A stretch of DNA of 64,000 bases from Auanema rhodensis (lineage: Eukaryota; Nematoda; Chromadorea; Rhabditida; Rhabditidae), in contig OZ059896.1 in NCBI GenBank assembly GCA_964057225.1, forward strand, positions 6,634,001-6,698,000. The letters run 5' to 3'. Below, piece by piece: positions 37,959-51,582 of the stretch (its first letter is position 1; each line of letters starts with the position of its first letter). A program made the position numbers and the translations under genes. A model generated the notes under the pieces. It saw only the letters and a list, made by a program, of their open reading frames with translations. It ran no database searches and had not been told where the DNA came from.

Positions 37959-40900
37959 TATGTATACTATGCATATAATTAGTATTGTTCAGGTTGTTGT
38001 TTTACGAGCAGATGTTCACAACTTATTTTCACATAAACCAAAACTTATGTCCAACTTATTCTTATGCTTTAGCAATATGTCATGGATATTCGAGAACACA
38101 TAGCAATTATCTAATCTTCTAACTTTTTTCAAGAAAATATTTTATCCTCTACTTATGCGGTCCCGACATCACTTGCAAGTTTAATGATCATCTTTCTTTA
38201 GATTTGATGAGTTCAAAAGACGAAAATGATCTACTCAGAGAGTTTCCGTTACTAATCCTCTATGATTTCTGTCACGACAGTTTCATAGAAGTATCCGGCT
38301 ATAGCGTTAACCCGAAACGGATTACCGGAAGACGATGTCATGCGGTGATTTCTATTCAAAAACATATCTAGGGATTAAATATATTTTTCCCTAGATATAT
38401 TGAAATCGGTAAGTTCAAAAAATATTTTGAAATATAGAATATATAATGAGGAGAAAATGGTATCTGTAATATGCCCAGTTATTATGGAAATATCTAATAT
38501 AGTATAATAGAAACAAACTATTATACTTTTTAATATATTTCATTTTTTTATTAATAAATATATTTATATTATTTACTTATTTATTTATTTTTTATAAAAA
38601 ATAACTTTATTTATTACAGTATATTATTTGGTACCAAGTTATAGTATAACATTTATAAGATCAAAGAATACCGACATTTACTCTGTTTATGGCCTAAGTT
38701 ATCGAAAGATATAATCAAGAGTTTAAAAATACAAATATACATATATAGGTATAGTTAATTAATTAGATTGAAAATTTAAAAAGTAAGATTAAGTGCCAAT
38801 AGGCAATTAAGCCTTATATGCACTTAGTTTTGTACTAGACTATCTCGATTCTCATTGTTTGGGATAATTAGATGAAATCAGATAAGAAGGGCAAAACGTT
38901 TAGAAATAATTATGAAGGTGAGTGCTTGAGAAGTCAGTATGAAGATCTTACTTGCCTATAGTTAAGATGCATTGCGTATTAAGATGGCCATTCAACGGAT
39001 TAGATTGGAGAGATTTTCCATGTCCTCACTTACATCCAGCTGGATGGCATCATGCTAATGGTTTTAGATGGCAATTTATGATTTCTTCCATATTTTTTAA
39101 TTATTTATTAATCCTGTGTAATACCTAAATTACCCAAAAACCAAATAAGGTTTGATGTTTGGCTTAATTTCAGCTTATAGCTTAGATTCTTGAAAAACTA
39201 GGATTTTCCCTTTTTGTAACTTCCCATCATCTTCTATAAAGCTTATGTTAAGCTGTAAATGGGAAAAATCTGAAATAACTCAATCTGACAGCTGATTTGA
39301 ATATTTTTAGAAAATTGATGTTAAGAGCAGACTAAAAGTTCTCTTTGATATTGCTCCCTATAGAGTCATCTGGTCTATTCATAATCTTGGAACGATGAGT
39401 CAGTTGTTCAAGTAGTTAGCACTTGCAGTTATACATTCCAATGAACATGATTATTGACCTTCTTATAACTATATGATATTAATTGCATAGTTAATCATCT
39501 GTATTATACATCTACTGTTGCGAAAATTTTTTGATTTTACTCTGCTTGACCGTTTGATTATAGATTCCACTTGTGTTTTGTAACCCTCTTAACCTATTGT
39601 CATTTTGAATTGGCCGTTTATGGATGATAGAACGTCAAGTATCTAAGCAATAGCTTCCGTTTTTCTCTTTCAATCTTACACTTCTTATATTCATCGTCTT
39701 ATTCTTCTTAAGAATACCAAAAGTCATTGGATGTATAGGATTGGATAACAGGCATGCATCTTCTGACTACTGTACAAGAAATTCTTTTGTTTTCAATAAA
39801 AAATTGCGTTTTATGTCCAATGCATTCCTTTGTTTTACTTTTTTCCTCAGTTTTTGTTTTATTGCAGATGATGCCAATGAAATAAATTTCTTGTTGTATT
39901 GAAACTTTCATATTGAAATGTGAAATACTTATGTTTGTATGTTTTCAAAATATTTAAGATTGTTCAAACGTGGGAACTATTATTCATATTATAGTTAGAG
40001 GTTATATATAAATATCTATTTTAGGAACTTTTTCCAGATTAAAAAATGTCTTTTCGACAGATTTTGATGACTAAGCACCGGAAGTCATACGGACAACTAA
40101 CCAATTGACAACCATAGTTTCACCTTCTCGCAGTACTGTGAAGAAATTGTCCGGTGGTCATAGTCCGAACTTCGTTAGTTTGACAGCTCAGGTCATGAGG
40201 TTCAATCTGTACATACAGTTAGTAAAAATGGCTTGAGGTTATATGAGAGAATCCCAGCTGAATCTCACACTAAGGTCATTTCAGTCAGAAATTAGACATG
40301 ATGATATGCTATGTCTCAAGATATATCTTGTGGCTACTCATTACCTGTCTGTAGGTAATATTCATTGGTAATTGGTAAATTTCATATTAACAACCAATCA
40401 ATCATTTGAATACAAACTGATTGAATATCTAACATTCATGCTTTTTTGAGATAATAGATATGTATGTCTGTAATATAAGATGAATCTACTTAGATCTTAC
40501 ATGAAGATATGTATTTCAATAATTACTGGGATCATCCTATTAGGCAAATAGGTATACAGTGATCATTAGATAGTTTTAATGTCATTTACAACTAAATATA
40601 TCTTTGCTTATCCATATATCCTTTTTGAAATTTAAAATGTTAAAAAGAGATTCACATAATATTAATATCAACAGGTATTAACTAATGTTAGGATGGTTGA
40701 ATGCTTAGGTCATGTCCTTAAAATATGTTATAACCATGTCGGATAATGTTTACGAGCAGTAGTAGTACCACCTTATGCACATGGAAGGGCAGGTGGCCAA
40801 AGTTTTGTTTTTAAGGCCGAAATAAAGATAGCTATCCAGATGGTTCAGGTTTGTAACATGATAGCCATAAAAGGTAAAATAGGAACAGTCTCATTACATA

Positions 40901-41084
40901 AACATCTCATATCACATTCCGTTAGTCTAAGTCAATTGGCTTAGTAGGTAAAAAAAAGTATTTTTATTTGATTTTTAGTTTATCAAATTTCAAATTAATA
41001 TAAGATTAATAAAGATATTTTATAAAAGTTATTTAATAATCTAATTAAGTCTGTTTAGTCTATAATATATATAAGAAGATATTA

Positions 41085-41127
41085 ATATATATATATATAT
41101 AGATATATAGATAGATAGATAGATATT
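41085..41127. repeat. (AT)n and (TAGA)n simple repeats
   Basis: An AT run followed by tandem TAGA units. Confidence 0.9.
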
Positions 41128-44100
41128 TATCTTAATCTTACATTCGCCAGACTATACTACCATATTTAATTTCAAATTTCAAAACCAGACTAAACAAAGT
41201 TTTATCTGATTAATCATTTGATTTTTTTTTCATATCATATAGCTATAAGTATTAATTATAATAAGGGGATTTTAATACTTAGTTAGAATTATATTTCAAG
41301 TTTTAAGTTGTTTCTCAATGATTCTTGTAAATATATCGTTGTAGAATGGATCATATATCGATGTCATTTCGTTATATGATCAGTTTGATTTGTAGTTGAA
41401 GTAGATTTTACATCTCAATTACATTCTACAGGTACTTGAATCTCTCATCTGACCTAAACTGCATATCAAATCAGGAAATTGTCTCATAAGCCGGCATACA
41501 TAAGTGAGAAGGAACAGGTGATCAGTACCAGATTAAAGATGAAAAGAAATATGCTCTTCTGTCTCTTTGAATGTTATATTTGAACAAGACAGATTGTGGA
41601 TTACTCTGCAAAATTCTTCTCTCTCTCTCTATATGTTTTTCTCGATCTCTCTCCTAGTATGTGGTTGTCTTTCGTGTAATCTGAGAGCAACAGCAGAAGG
41701 ACTTTTTAAGAAAAAAGTCAGATATCCCAAAAATACAACAGAAAGAGAGAGATTGGGGAGAGAAAAAGAGAGAGGGAGAGATTAGAAGAAGGTGTATGTA
41801 TGTAATACAATACTCTGTATGTGGTCGCAAGATTAACACCTCTTCGATGGGTTCAAATCAGTCTTGTTATCTTTGCCGATTTTCTTTGAATTATAGTACA
41901 TTAGCCGTGTTTACAATATAATTGCTATCCTGGTTAAGGACTTGTAGCCTATTGTATCTCTAAATATCTCTATGTAAATGAAAAAAGGAAGAAGAAATCT
42001 AAATGTCATTCATCCCAATAAACATGTAGAAACAGAGTATTGACCAAGGACAACGATGCTCTCAACCATATTCTACCGTCCTTTATATGGTCAATAACAG
42101 TTCTAAATTTCAAATTGAAAAAAAAACAATTTGATATGTTCTTTTAATTTATTAGAATTCAATTGGAATGGTAATGTACTGTGAAGAAGAGAACAGATTG
42201 TTCTACAACCTGGCAGATTCTTTCAAGTCAACTGAACTATTGCATGTTGATCGTTATATGGTCTCCAGATGACCATAATGTAATTTGGTAAGGACTATAT
42301 ATCATTGGATTAATATATCCATATATATATATATACATATAGATATATTTATTTATTTATTATAGAAGATTTTAGTAATATTATTAAATTATTTATGAAT
42401 ATTTAAAAAAAAAATTGAAGTATAAGCAAGCTTATAATATTATAGTTAAGTACATATTCATGCGACTTTCTTAGAATGATTTCCTAAAAGCATAATAATT
42501 CATGCTGTTCAAACTATATAATATTATGAATCAGCTTTTAGTCCAATTATATTATATAATTGAATGTGTTAGAAAAGCTGTGAATGCTATCGGCTTTGAC
42601 ACACTATTCAGAAAAACTGTTTTGACCTTTAACACATATTACATGGTTAGGTATGTATTCAATAGCTAGAAGAAACATACACAGATGCCAATAGCTATTA
42701 AAGGTGTACATGACAGCTATTCAAGCTAAATCAATAGTAATCTAAATAGATAAATAAATTTTATATTTGTTTTTCCTAATTAGGGAATTTTCAAATTGAC
42801 AGCTATAGTACATTGTATTCTATTGTTTTCTTTTATTTGTATTTAATGGGAATTTACTTTTTTGTGGAAAAATTCGAAATTTCAAGCGAGGATTCATAAA
42901 CTTTATTGGGTTCACTGTTATTGAGGTTTTAGAGAGTCCTACAATTTATGACTTCAATGTCAAATCTTCTAAAGATTATCTTGATTTTTTCAATCATCCA
43001 ACTTTAAATTACCTGAATTACATGCTTTTATTTCTTTTTTTTTTTTGAAAAAAAGAAAAGAAGAGCTAACACTTGCGATGAATTTAATTATTAAATTATA
43101 AAAAAAGAATGAGTTCTCTTCATTAATGTTTTATTTCAGTTTGTCTTGAAGATGCCTGATAAGAATCTATTGACCTTTTAAGAATTGATGTAGAAGCGTT
43201 AGATGTTTCACGGTTTCTGTCTGATTTTGAAAGAAATTTCACAGAAATTATATAATTTCTTCTGTCTGTTTACTATTATCAGAATATTTGATCTGAAATA
43301 ATTCGTTTACTTTACGCATCAAACCTATATGTGACATACGATTACAAAGAAAAATAATAGATTAAGAATAGTTGTCTGGGTTTACGAAGTGCATTTTATG
43401 AAAATTATAATTCTTTAATTATAAATATTTTTATGAATAATTGTTTACTATCATTACTATTCATTTCAATCTCACAATAGTTTTTTTGATTTGAAATATT
43501 TGGACAACATAAAGTGAAAGAATATATTCCATAAAAGAACTAAGAAGCATGAGCATTAACAGAGAAGTAAAATATGTTGGAAGTCTTGTATGTCAACTTA
43601 GACAAATTGCAACATTTTAAAATCAATATTGAAGCAAAATGTAATTTAACTCGATTATTCAAAAAATTACTATAATTCAATATTAATAAATGAATTTTTA
43701 AATTTTTAAATATATATTTTTATAAATTCTTATATTTCGATAGTTATTCATAAGATAAATCATTAGTGTTTCTTATGAAATAATTTATTATTATTTATTT
43801 ATATGTATATGTATATCATTTAATTAGATGGATAGTTAGTTAGTTAGTTAGTTATATTTCAATTGAAAATTCAAAAATATTCCTTCTTTATAATTTCTTT
43901 TAGTGTTCTAATTGAACTGCTTGCTTATTCTTAACAAAGAGAAAGAGTCTCCCAATCAGGAAATGCAGACACCTGCTTCCTGTTCCGGAAAAAGAAGGAC
44001 CAGGCCATAACATCTTTCTTTTCTTTTGACTTGCAATACTACTATATTCTATAATACTAACAAAAACATAATTATCCAATAGATTCTTAAATCAAAGAAA

Positions 44101-45399
44101 AAGGGGTGGAGGGGAGCAAAAATAAAAAAAGATTACGAATTGGGAAACAAATATAAAAAAAATGTGGCTATAGTAAAAAGAATATTATTCCTTATATAGA
44201 ATAGCATAATGATAATATATGTAAGTTTATAAGCATTGTATTACCTTTAGTTATAAGTGGATATACATATAGTATAGTATATACTATGTATGTTCATAAT
44301 ATTTATTTATTTCAAATAATTAATGTTATAACTATGTATATGATTGGAATATATTTTTTATTCTTTAAAAGTCAAAGATGTCATCTAGAAATCTGGAAAT
44401 TATAAAGAAAAACTGAATGAAGTCCGAGTAGCAGGGACAAGGTCTGTGAGACCATTATCATCTCATATTTATTTTGAATAAAGAAAAGATATATTATATG
44501 GGTTGAGTAACACAAGAAAAACTTCTGAATAGGCTTTCAAGTTTTCTTGAATGAAAATATTATTTATTTAGAAAAGTGCGTGAGTTTTGGGTAAGTTATA
44601 ACAAAATTATAACATTCATATATAGTAATATTTCATAATATTACTTTATTTTTCATATATTATAGAATAATCATATGAAATGTTTTCTCTCATAAAATGT
44701 TCTTTTAATTCTTAAACATGCATGCACATGTGTGAGTAATGGTATTGAAGAAGAGCACTTAACAAAGTACTAAAGACACCAGATTCAGATGAAATATCTT
44801 TATATTTTGGATATACACATGTGTTGAAGAGAGACGAACAGACGGCATAATACATAATCTGTATATTAATAGTTAATTAGAAGATATTATAACCAACATT
44901 ACGAACACCAATCTAATTAAGTTTTTAATCTTTTCTACAGGTTATTAGGGTTTGAGAGCCACTAAACACCTTTTTTATTCAACTACTTCAGTTTACTATA
45001 AGGAGCCAACTGATCAAGTTTACCATAAATCTAGTTATATTCAATGAATTGCCTCAATTTATATGATATAATAATCTCATTTACATTTTAGATTTCTAAG
45101 TATTATATGGAAATTTGTTGTTTTCAACATGATTTTACAGTTTGTTTGAGCTTTCACGATTTTTCATTTCAAATTCTCGGTTACTCTTAAAGCAAACTAT
45201 TTTTTTCCTATTGGTAGCTAACTTCATATTTGGAATAAAAATAGGAATGAAACTTTCATCTACCTAGAGAGAATTAAGAAGATGAAAAGTAATAAAAGAA
45301 AAAAGAAAAATTATTCTTACATCTATGAGACGAACAGAGAACTACATGTCTGCCTGTCATTTCCTTTCAAAGTTTATGTCAATGCTAATTAGTAGTTGA

Positions 45400-46270
45400 C
45401 TAACTAACATAAAGACCAAACGAAAATCCAACTTGCGCCATCAGTTTCACTAATTCAACAGCTTTGGGTGGTAGCTGTGGTAGCAATGATGACAGAGTAA
45501 AACTAGTGTTGAAAGTAGAAGTACTAGTAACATGAGGCATAGCTATGAAAACAACGAAAGCCTTTATGGTTTTTGCTACTTCTTCTGGTGCTGTTGTTGT
45601 TAAAAAAACTAAACACATGTAACAAATATATACTTTTATATCGGTAATTATGTTTAACCTATGTTGTAAACTTATTAGTTTTCTATATTTAGGGCTTTAG
45701 TTAGAAAACTAACGGCCACCCTCGATGTAATGCCTTGTCAGATTAACGTAAAACACGCAATTCTTTCTGACAAATCCATCATATTCTTTTAATTTTTATA
45801 GATATTGTAAAATATTCATCATTATTTCTTATATATTATCGAAAAAAAGGGAATATAAGACTATAAAAACATAGTATGTATAATATTATATAAATAATTA
45901 TACATAAAAAATATGTATATAATATTTAAAGATATTCTATACTTATGAATTTCATGCTTTTTGATCCGCTTTCCTCCGCTTTTTTCCAACAACCACTAGC
46001 TCGGAAGCGACAACTAGCTGAATGTCCTTCTCTTTCCTCATGCTCAAACTTATTGCTTTTCAACCATATTCCGACTTTCATAAAAAAAATAACCGATAGT
46101 ATTTTTGAAAACAAGTTTTGTGACAACTCGAAGAAGATTTTGTCATCTTTTCTGGTAATATTGACTTCAACAAGCTGGCCCTTGTGCGAATTTCGATTGC
46201 CGTTTGAATCGTTTTCAACATTTCCATTTTCCCTTAGGCCTCCTTTCGTCTCATCGACAAATCAATATAC
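45400..46270 (-). other. Possible small minus-strand gene, unproven
   Basis: Two coding-like patches on the minus strand. The upstream one (about 46270-45926) has higher GC than its surroundings and reads VDETKGGLRENGNVEND and, further on, FEHEEREGHSAS, a hydrophilic composition typical of real exons. The downstream one (about 45610-45400) follows a gtgtttag acceptor and reads TAPEEVAKTIKAF, then LPPKAVELVKLMAQVG, ending at a stop at 45400-45402. I found no clear donor/acceptor pair linking them and recognise no domain. It could be a rapidly evolving small gene, a pseudogene, or chance. The opposite strand also has a 146-codon frame (45945-46385) that looks less protein-like. Confidence 0.25.
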
Positions 46271-46399
46271 TCTCCTTGTCTCTGCTTGCTTCGAAATACA
46301 CTCTAGTTACCGCTTTCTATCTATATATAACAATTCTAGAAGTTTATATTTACTTTTAAATCTTTCGTGTTGGTATTTTTTTTAACAAAAATTATTATT

Positions 46400-47116
46400 T
46401 TCAAAATATATTCATAAAGATGCATGTTTTTCTATTTTGGCTATACGTAACTCTTTATTATTCAATATAAACCATCATATCTTATTATTAATATAATTTT
46501 ATAAATTAATTTTAACTAGATAATATTCTTGAAAGTTTATATAAGCACTTTAGAAATTTTTAAAGTTCTTACGTAAAAAGATGCACGGGCCTTGAACTTT
46601 GTATGAGGAATGTTGTTTTCCAGTTGCCATAATTGAAACAATCATGTTACTTCCTTCAAACAAATACTAAGAACTTTATGAAAGACAAAAACGCTGTAAC
46701 TAGGTTAACAAGCTATGAATAAAATATAAATACGGTAATATAAACCATACGAACCAATACGTATACATTTAAAAGCTTTATTACAGTATTTTGCATAAAT
46801 AATAATAATTATTATAGTTTATAATATACTATACTATATATAAACTATATGTGTATATAGTAAAGTTGTAGTTATAGCTAATCATTAATTTTTTTGTTTT
46901 GTTTGTATTCATGCTTTGTATGTAATTTAATTTAAATATAAATTTGTCTTTATCATTTTTTAAAATACATGTTATGCCTTGGTCGTGCTCTTCTGTGAAA
47001 AAAGCCAAGACTAATAATATCCGTTTCTCACATATCCTATCATTTCGTTTGATTTTCGACTGAACAACACTTTGTCTTCCAGAGTTGTAAAAACTTGGGG
47101 TTGCTCCTTTTCCGGA
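46400..47116. other. Intergenic region upstream of ELKS
   Basis: AT-rich sequence upstream of the ELKS start. An acceptor-like cttccag ends at about 47081, roughly 35 nt before the chosen ATG, so either a 5' exon or a spliced leader may join there. Confidence 0.45.
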
Positions 47117-50100
47117 ATGGATGGCGCTCCAGCTCCGGCTCCTAGTGTTAGAGGGCATCATTTCAGCATTAGTGCGCCTTCTTCTGGAAGAAGACCTCTC
47201 ACAAGGTTTGTATTCTAGCAAGAATTTAGTTGCGATTAAGTTAAAAAGCTTTATTGATTTTTGTTGATATTTATATTTTTCTCTTAATTGCAGACAACAT
47301 CGATCCATGGATGTGGTTGGTGGGATGCATGACTTGGATTTAGGTTATAATACGGATCATCTTCTGAATGTGAGTTTCTTTTTCTAGTTTTTAATATTTT
47401 ATAATCTAATTGATAATATTTATTTTTGGATGTCTTTTTATAGGAACCTTTAAGTGTTGCTACACAGTTTCAACCATATGTTTCAAATGGTAGAGGCCCA
47501 TTATCAAATCCGACGTCTACCAACCCTGCATTTTGGAACAATATAGGCAATTCGTAAGTTTTTTTTTCTCATTTGTATACAAGTGTATCATCTTGCACTT
47601 ATGTTTCTTGTCTCCAATCACTGTTTTCACTTCTTCTGTCCGGTTTTCATCACATTCCTTGTCCATTTCTCTGAACCATATAATGCAATATATCTTATTT
47701 GGAATTAGAAGCACTTCACTAATATTTTTTCTTCAATTATTTTTTATTATTAAAAATTGTATTCTGAGATGTTATACATTCATTAGTTATTTAGAACATA
47801 TTTTCTAAGGACAATTATATGTGTTGAAGATCTCAAGTTTCACTTTTCTTTCCTTTCCATGACTTCAGTTATTTACGAATACTTTAATTAATTCTTATCC
47901 TTTAGAATGATGTATGGAGATGGAACAAACCGAGAAGGTTTGTCGGATTATGATCATTTGAGAGTAGACTATGAGGCTGCGATAGAAAAATTAAATCAAA
48001 CAATGAATAGTATTAAGACATTCTGGAGCCCAGAGTTGAAGGTATTATCTTAATAAATTCTTTTGATTATAAACATTCGAGAAATAATTGCATGGTTAGA
48101 CTCTTCGACTATTTTCTCTCATTTCAGAAAGAAAGGCAATTGCGTAGAGAAGAAGCAATAAAAATTGCAAAGCTAGAGCATATGCTTCAGTCTGGTCAGT
48201 TAGGAAATGCGTCGTCTTCTGAAAATGGTAGGTAGATGCATGTGTGACATAGAATACTATCGTCTTTTCAGCTCAATTACGAATGGAAATTGCTGCTAGA
48301 GATGAACGCATAAGACAATTGTCTTCTTTACTTGACGAGGGGGGAGCTGGTGAGTCTTTTTCAAATTGTTTATAAATATGTATTTGTTCATTTATAGGAG
48401 TTTCTAATGGTTTCTCAGAAATTCGAATTAGAGAATTAGAAGACAACATACTACAACTGCAAGGTTTACTGCGGTCAAAGGATCAACAGGCTCTTAATCA
48501 AATGGTGTCTTATTATACCATATACGTTGAATATATTTGATTGTTTTCAGGATGCTAGTGGTCGGTTTGCTTTGGAAAATGCTCTACGACGAGTTGATGA
48601 AAAAGTAAAATCGATATTGTTATTTATTTTTATTTTTGTTATATCTAGCAAACTCGAATTAATGAATTAGAACAAGAAATGACTCGCCTTCGAACCCATA
48701 GAAGTGGGCAACCTCGAGATTTCACAGATAAGAGCATATCCAATCATGATGTGGTTTGTTTTTTATTAATGCTATACAGAATAGTATATTAATTGAAATT
48801 TAGGTAACAATTCGTATGAAATTAGAAAGATCTGAGTTAGAACTGTGTGAACGGAAAGCTGAACTTTCTACAGCACAATCAAGAATGAGAGTTGCGGAAG
48901 ACCAAGTTTGTTTTTAATTGTTCTCTTTTCTACAGCTATGTTAAGGCTGCTGAAATGAGATCTCATCTCCAACTTCTTAAAGAACAATTAACTAATCGAG
49001 AACAACAATGTGCTCTCCTTCAAGGCGATGTAAGCTCTTTAATGTTTTTCTTTATTTGTTTTATGTCTGTTTTAGGTTGAAGCATTACGGCAAAAGCTAG
49101 AATCCAAAAACGAACAAATGATGCAAAGAGATTCTCGGATAGAAAAATTAGAAAAAGATTTGATTGGATCAAAAGGAGATGTTCAGGATAGAAGTGAACA
49201 GGTTCAACTTTTTCCTTGGAATATGTTGTATTTAATAATTTAGATGAGACAAGCTGATTTAAAAATGTCGCAACTTGTTGGACGTGTTGAAGCACTGGAA
49301 GCAAATCTTAGAGAAAAGGAACAAGAGCTCGATAAAGCTAAGGTTAGTTTTGTTATTTCCTTTATTTATCTCAAGCTTTTGTTTAGATTCGTCTTCTCAG
49401 CCACCCCGATGTTATTAAAGAAAAGGATATGAGAGAAAAAATTGAGCAAGGTTTTTAGTTTAAAATTTTTCTTTCATTTTTCTTTTATTTATTTTCAGGG
49501 GAAAGAGAGAAACAAAAACTTCAAGAACACATTGATCAGCTACGTAGGTGTTCGGAAAAAGATAGAATGGAACAACAGGAAACGTACAAGAAAGAGGTAT
49601 ATCTGTATTTATATTCTTTTTCACATTTTCCTTTTAGGCTCGACAACTACAAGCTAATGTTGATAACTTGCAAAAGGAATTACAAGATCGTGATGTTTTG
49701 CTTGAATCCCAGAATGAGAAGGCATTGTTATATTTCATTCCTCAAAAGATAATGCATTCTATTCAGATAGGAGATCTTGCTCGAGAACTTGGAGCTGCTC
49801 ATAAAAAACTTCAAGATGCTATGGTTGACAAAGGAGCTGATGAACTCCGTCGTGATGTCTGTTTATGGGCTGTATTCATGCTTTTAATGAAAAAAATTTC
49901 AGGTTGAATCGGCTAGAGGAGAAGTAGAAAAGCTTTTAAAGATGGTCAAACAATTAGAAAAAGAGAATAACCAACTTTCGACTCAATGCAAACAGTTACA
50001 AGTAAAAAATTTTTAAAATACTTTAAAATCTCTTCTTATGTAGGGAGCAGCTGATAATAGAAGTGGAAATGAATGTGGAACCTTAATCAAAGTAATCAAT

Positions 50101-50973
50101 AATCTTATCACAAAAACCGAATAATCGTATTATAGAATGATCGAAGTCTTTTAAATAATATAAGTTCATCAGGTCCTGGTGTACATTCAGCTTTGAAAAA
50201 GAGGTATGGATTCCACTTAAATTATATGTGAAATAATTCACATAAATATATAGAGTTGAAGAACTTGAGGAGGCTTTACGTGAATCTGTTAGTATAACTG
50301 CTGAGCGTGAAGTTCATTTATCGCAGCAAAAGCATTTGCTTCATCAAGTTAATACTCAGGTAAATGATGTAAACGTTTTTCATACTCTTCTTTATTTTTT
50401 CAGCTTTCCGATGCTCGTAGAGAAGTATCTGAGTTACGAAAGTCTACTGGAAATGCCAGCGAACGTGACCAACTTATGCGTTCTATTGAAGCTGAGCGAC
50501 GTCAACATCTTGAGCAATTGCTGGCCTTAAAGTATGTCTTACATGTATTATAAATTCATTGATATTCCCAAATTTATAGGCAAGAGGCTATTCTGGCAGC
50601 TATAAGTGAAAAAGATGCTCATCTTGCTCTATTGGAAAAAGGTCGAGCCCCTAGAGATGAAATTGAAACAATCAGACGACAAAAAGAAGCTCTCATGCGA
50701 AAGTTGAAACAAGAAAATGAAAGGTTTTTTTTGTCCGGAATTTATGAGTTTGAATGGATTGCCTCTTAGACGTGCTCTTGTTGTACGACCGGAATCGGCT
50801 GCTGGTTTAGCTAGTGTAGGTCCCGGAGCTCCTGCTGTTTTATCTGTGGTTCCTCAAGCAGCACCAAGACAAGGTATCTTATATAGTTTCTTAAATGGGA
50901 TATAAAAATTGTATATTTAGTTGATCTTATGACAGCATCATTAGATGATGATGGAGAAGGTATATGGGCTTAA
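47117..50973 (+). CDS. elks-1: ELKS/ERC (CAST) active-zone scaffold
   Basis: About 24 short exons; early ones are 47117-47205, 47294-47369, 47444-47553, 47906-48041, 48128-48227. The protein opens MDGAPAPAPSVRGHHFS, with a Ser/Arg-rich N-terminus and LDLGYNTDHLL. It then becomes almost continuous coiled coil from about 47930 to 50720 (heptads rich in Leu, Glu, Lys, Arg). The end is DDDGEGIWA, the GIWA C-terminus by which ELKS/CAST proteins bind the RIM PDZ domain. It is a presynaptic scaffold linking RIM, liprin and Rab6-type partners. The exon starting at 48946 uses an AAG acceptor although a CAG lies 10 nt upstream, because the CAG would read into TAA. The start is the first in-frame ATG after an acceptor; a further 5' exon is possible. 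Confidence 0.92.
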
Positions 50974-51582
50974 AAAAATCTAGTTCGATTCTTGTAATTA
51001 TATGTATTATACATTTAATTTATTTTAATGCTGTTGTGGCATGTGATAACCCAAGCATTTCAATTTACTGCTTTTACTACTGATTGTCTTTTTCAAAATC
51101 GGTGACTAAATACTAATGTTGACTACTTATACATATTTTTATGTTCATATATTTATATTTTTCACTGTTGAGACTTCCGTTTAATATTACTCTCAAGAAA
51201 ATTTGAAATTACAAATCTCATTGTCTTTCACTTATCGTTTGATTATTACTTATGTGCCATCAACGCACATGTCCTCGGCTTGCTATTAGCAATAAATTTC
51301 AAAACTGTTACCATGTATATTCATTTTTAAGATTTATTAAAGTTATATAAATAAAATGAAAATGTATAAATATAATAATTGATATACATATGTCTTTTAG
51401 TATTTAATATTGGTACAGATGAGATCACAGGCAAAATTACTCATGAATGTCATGGGCATTGGCAAAATTTTGAGGCATTCAAATGCTAATAGTGTAAGAA
51501 ATACACAAGTTTCAACGAAGTTTTAAAGAATGACAATGATATAAAGTGAAAATTATGACATTCTCTTAAAACTATATTTCGA
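50974..51582. other. Convergent 3' region, ELKS and adhesion GPCR
   Basis: About 0.6 kb between two convergent genes, AT-rich, presumably both 3' UTRs. No coding sequence seen. Confidence 0.5.

Larger units (their letters stand above)
35926..45399. other. 9.5-kb gene-poor region
   Basis: No gene I can support. It is AT-rich with frequent stops on both strands. It contains a (GA)n run at 37929-37958, a TAGA repeat at about 41101-41125, short CT runs near 41615 and a TTAG run at about 43834-43855. I saw no tRNA-like A/B boxes, transposase or reverse transcriptase. Confidence 0.6.

Noticed and set aside
41800-41870. tRNA-like B box (ggttcaaatca)
   Set aside because: No A box at the right distance and no cloverleaf.
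46829-47308. 159-codon minus-strand frame
   Set aside because: It overlaps ELKS exon 1 in antisense and ends in Tyr/Ile/Asn-rich AT sequence; no domain.
49733-49768. Possible retained intron in ELKS (LLYFIPQKIMHSIQI)
   Set aside because: Every GT-AG choice there breaks the frame; it reads as coding, though it interrupts the coiled coil.
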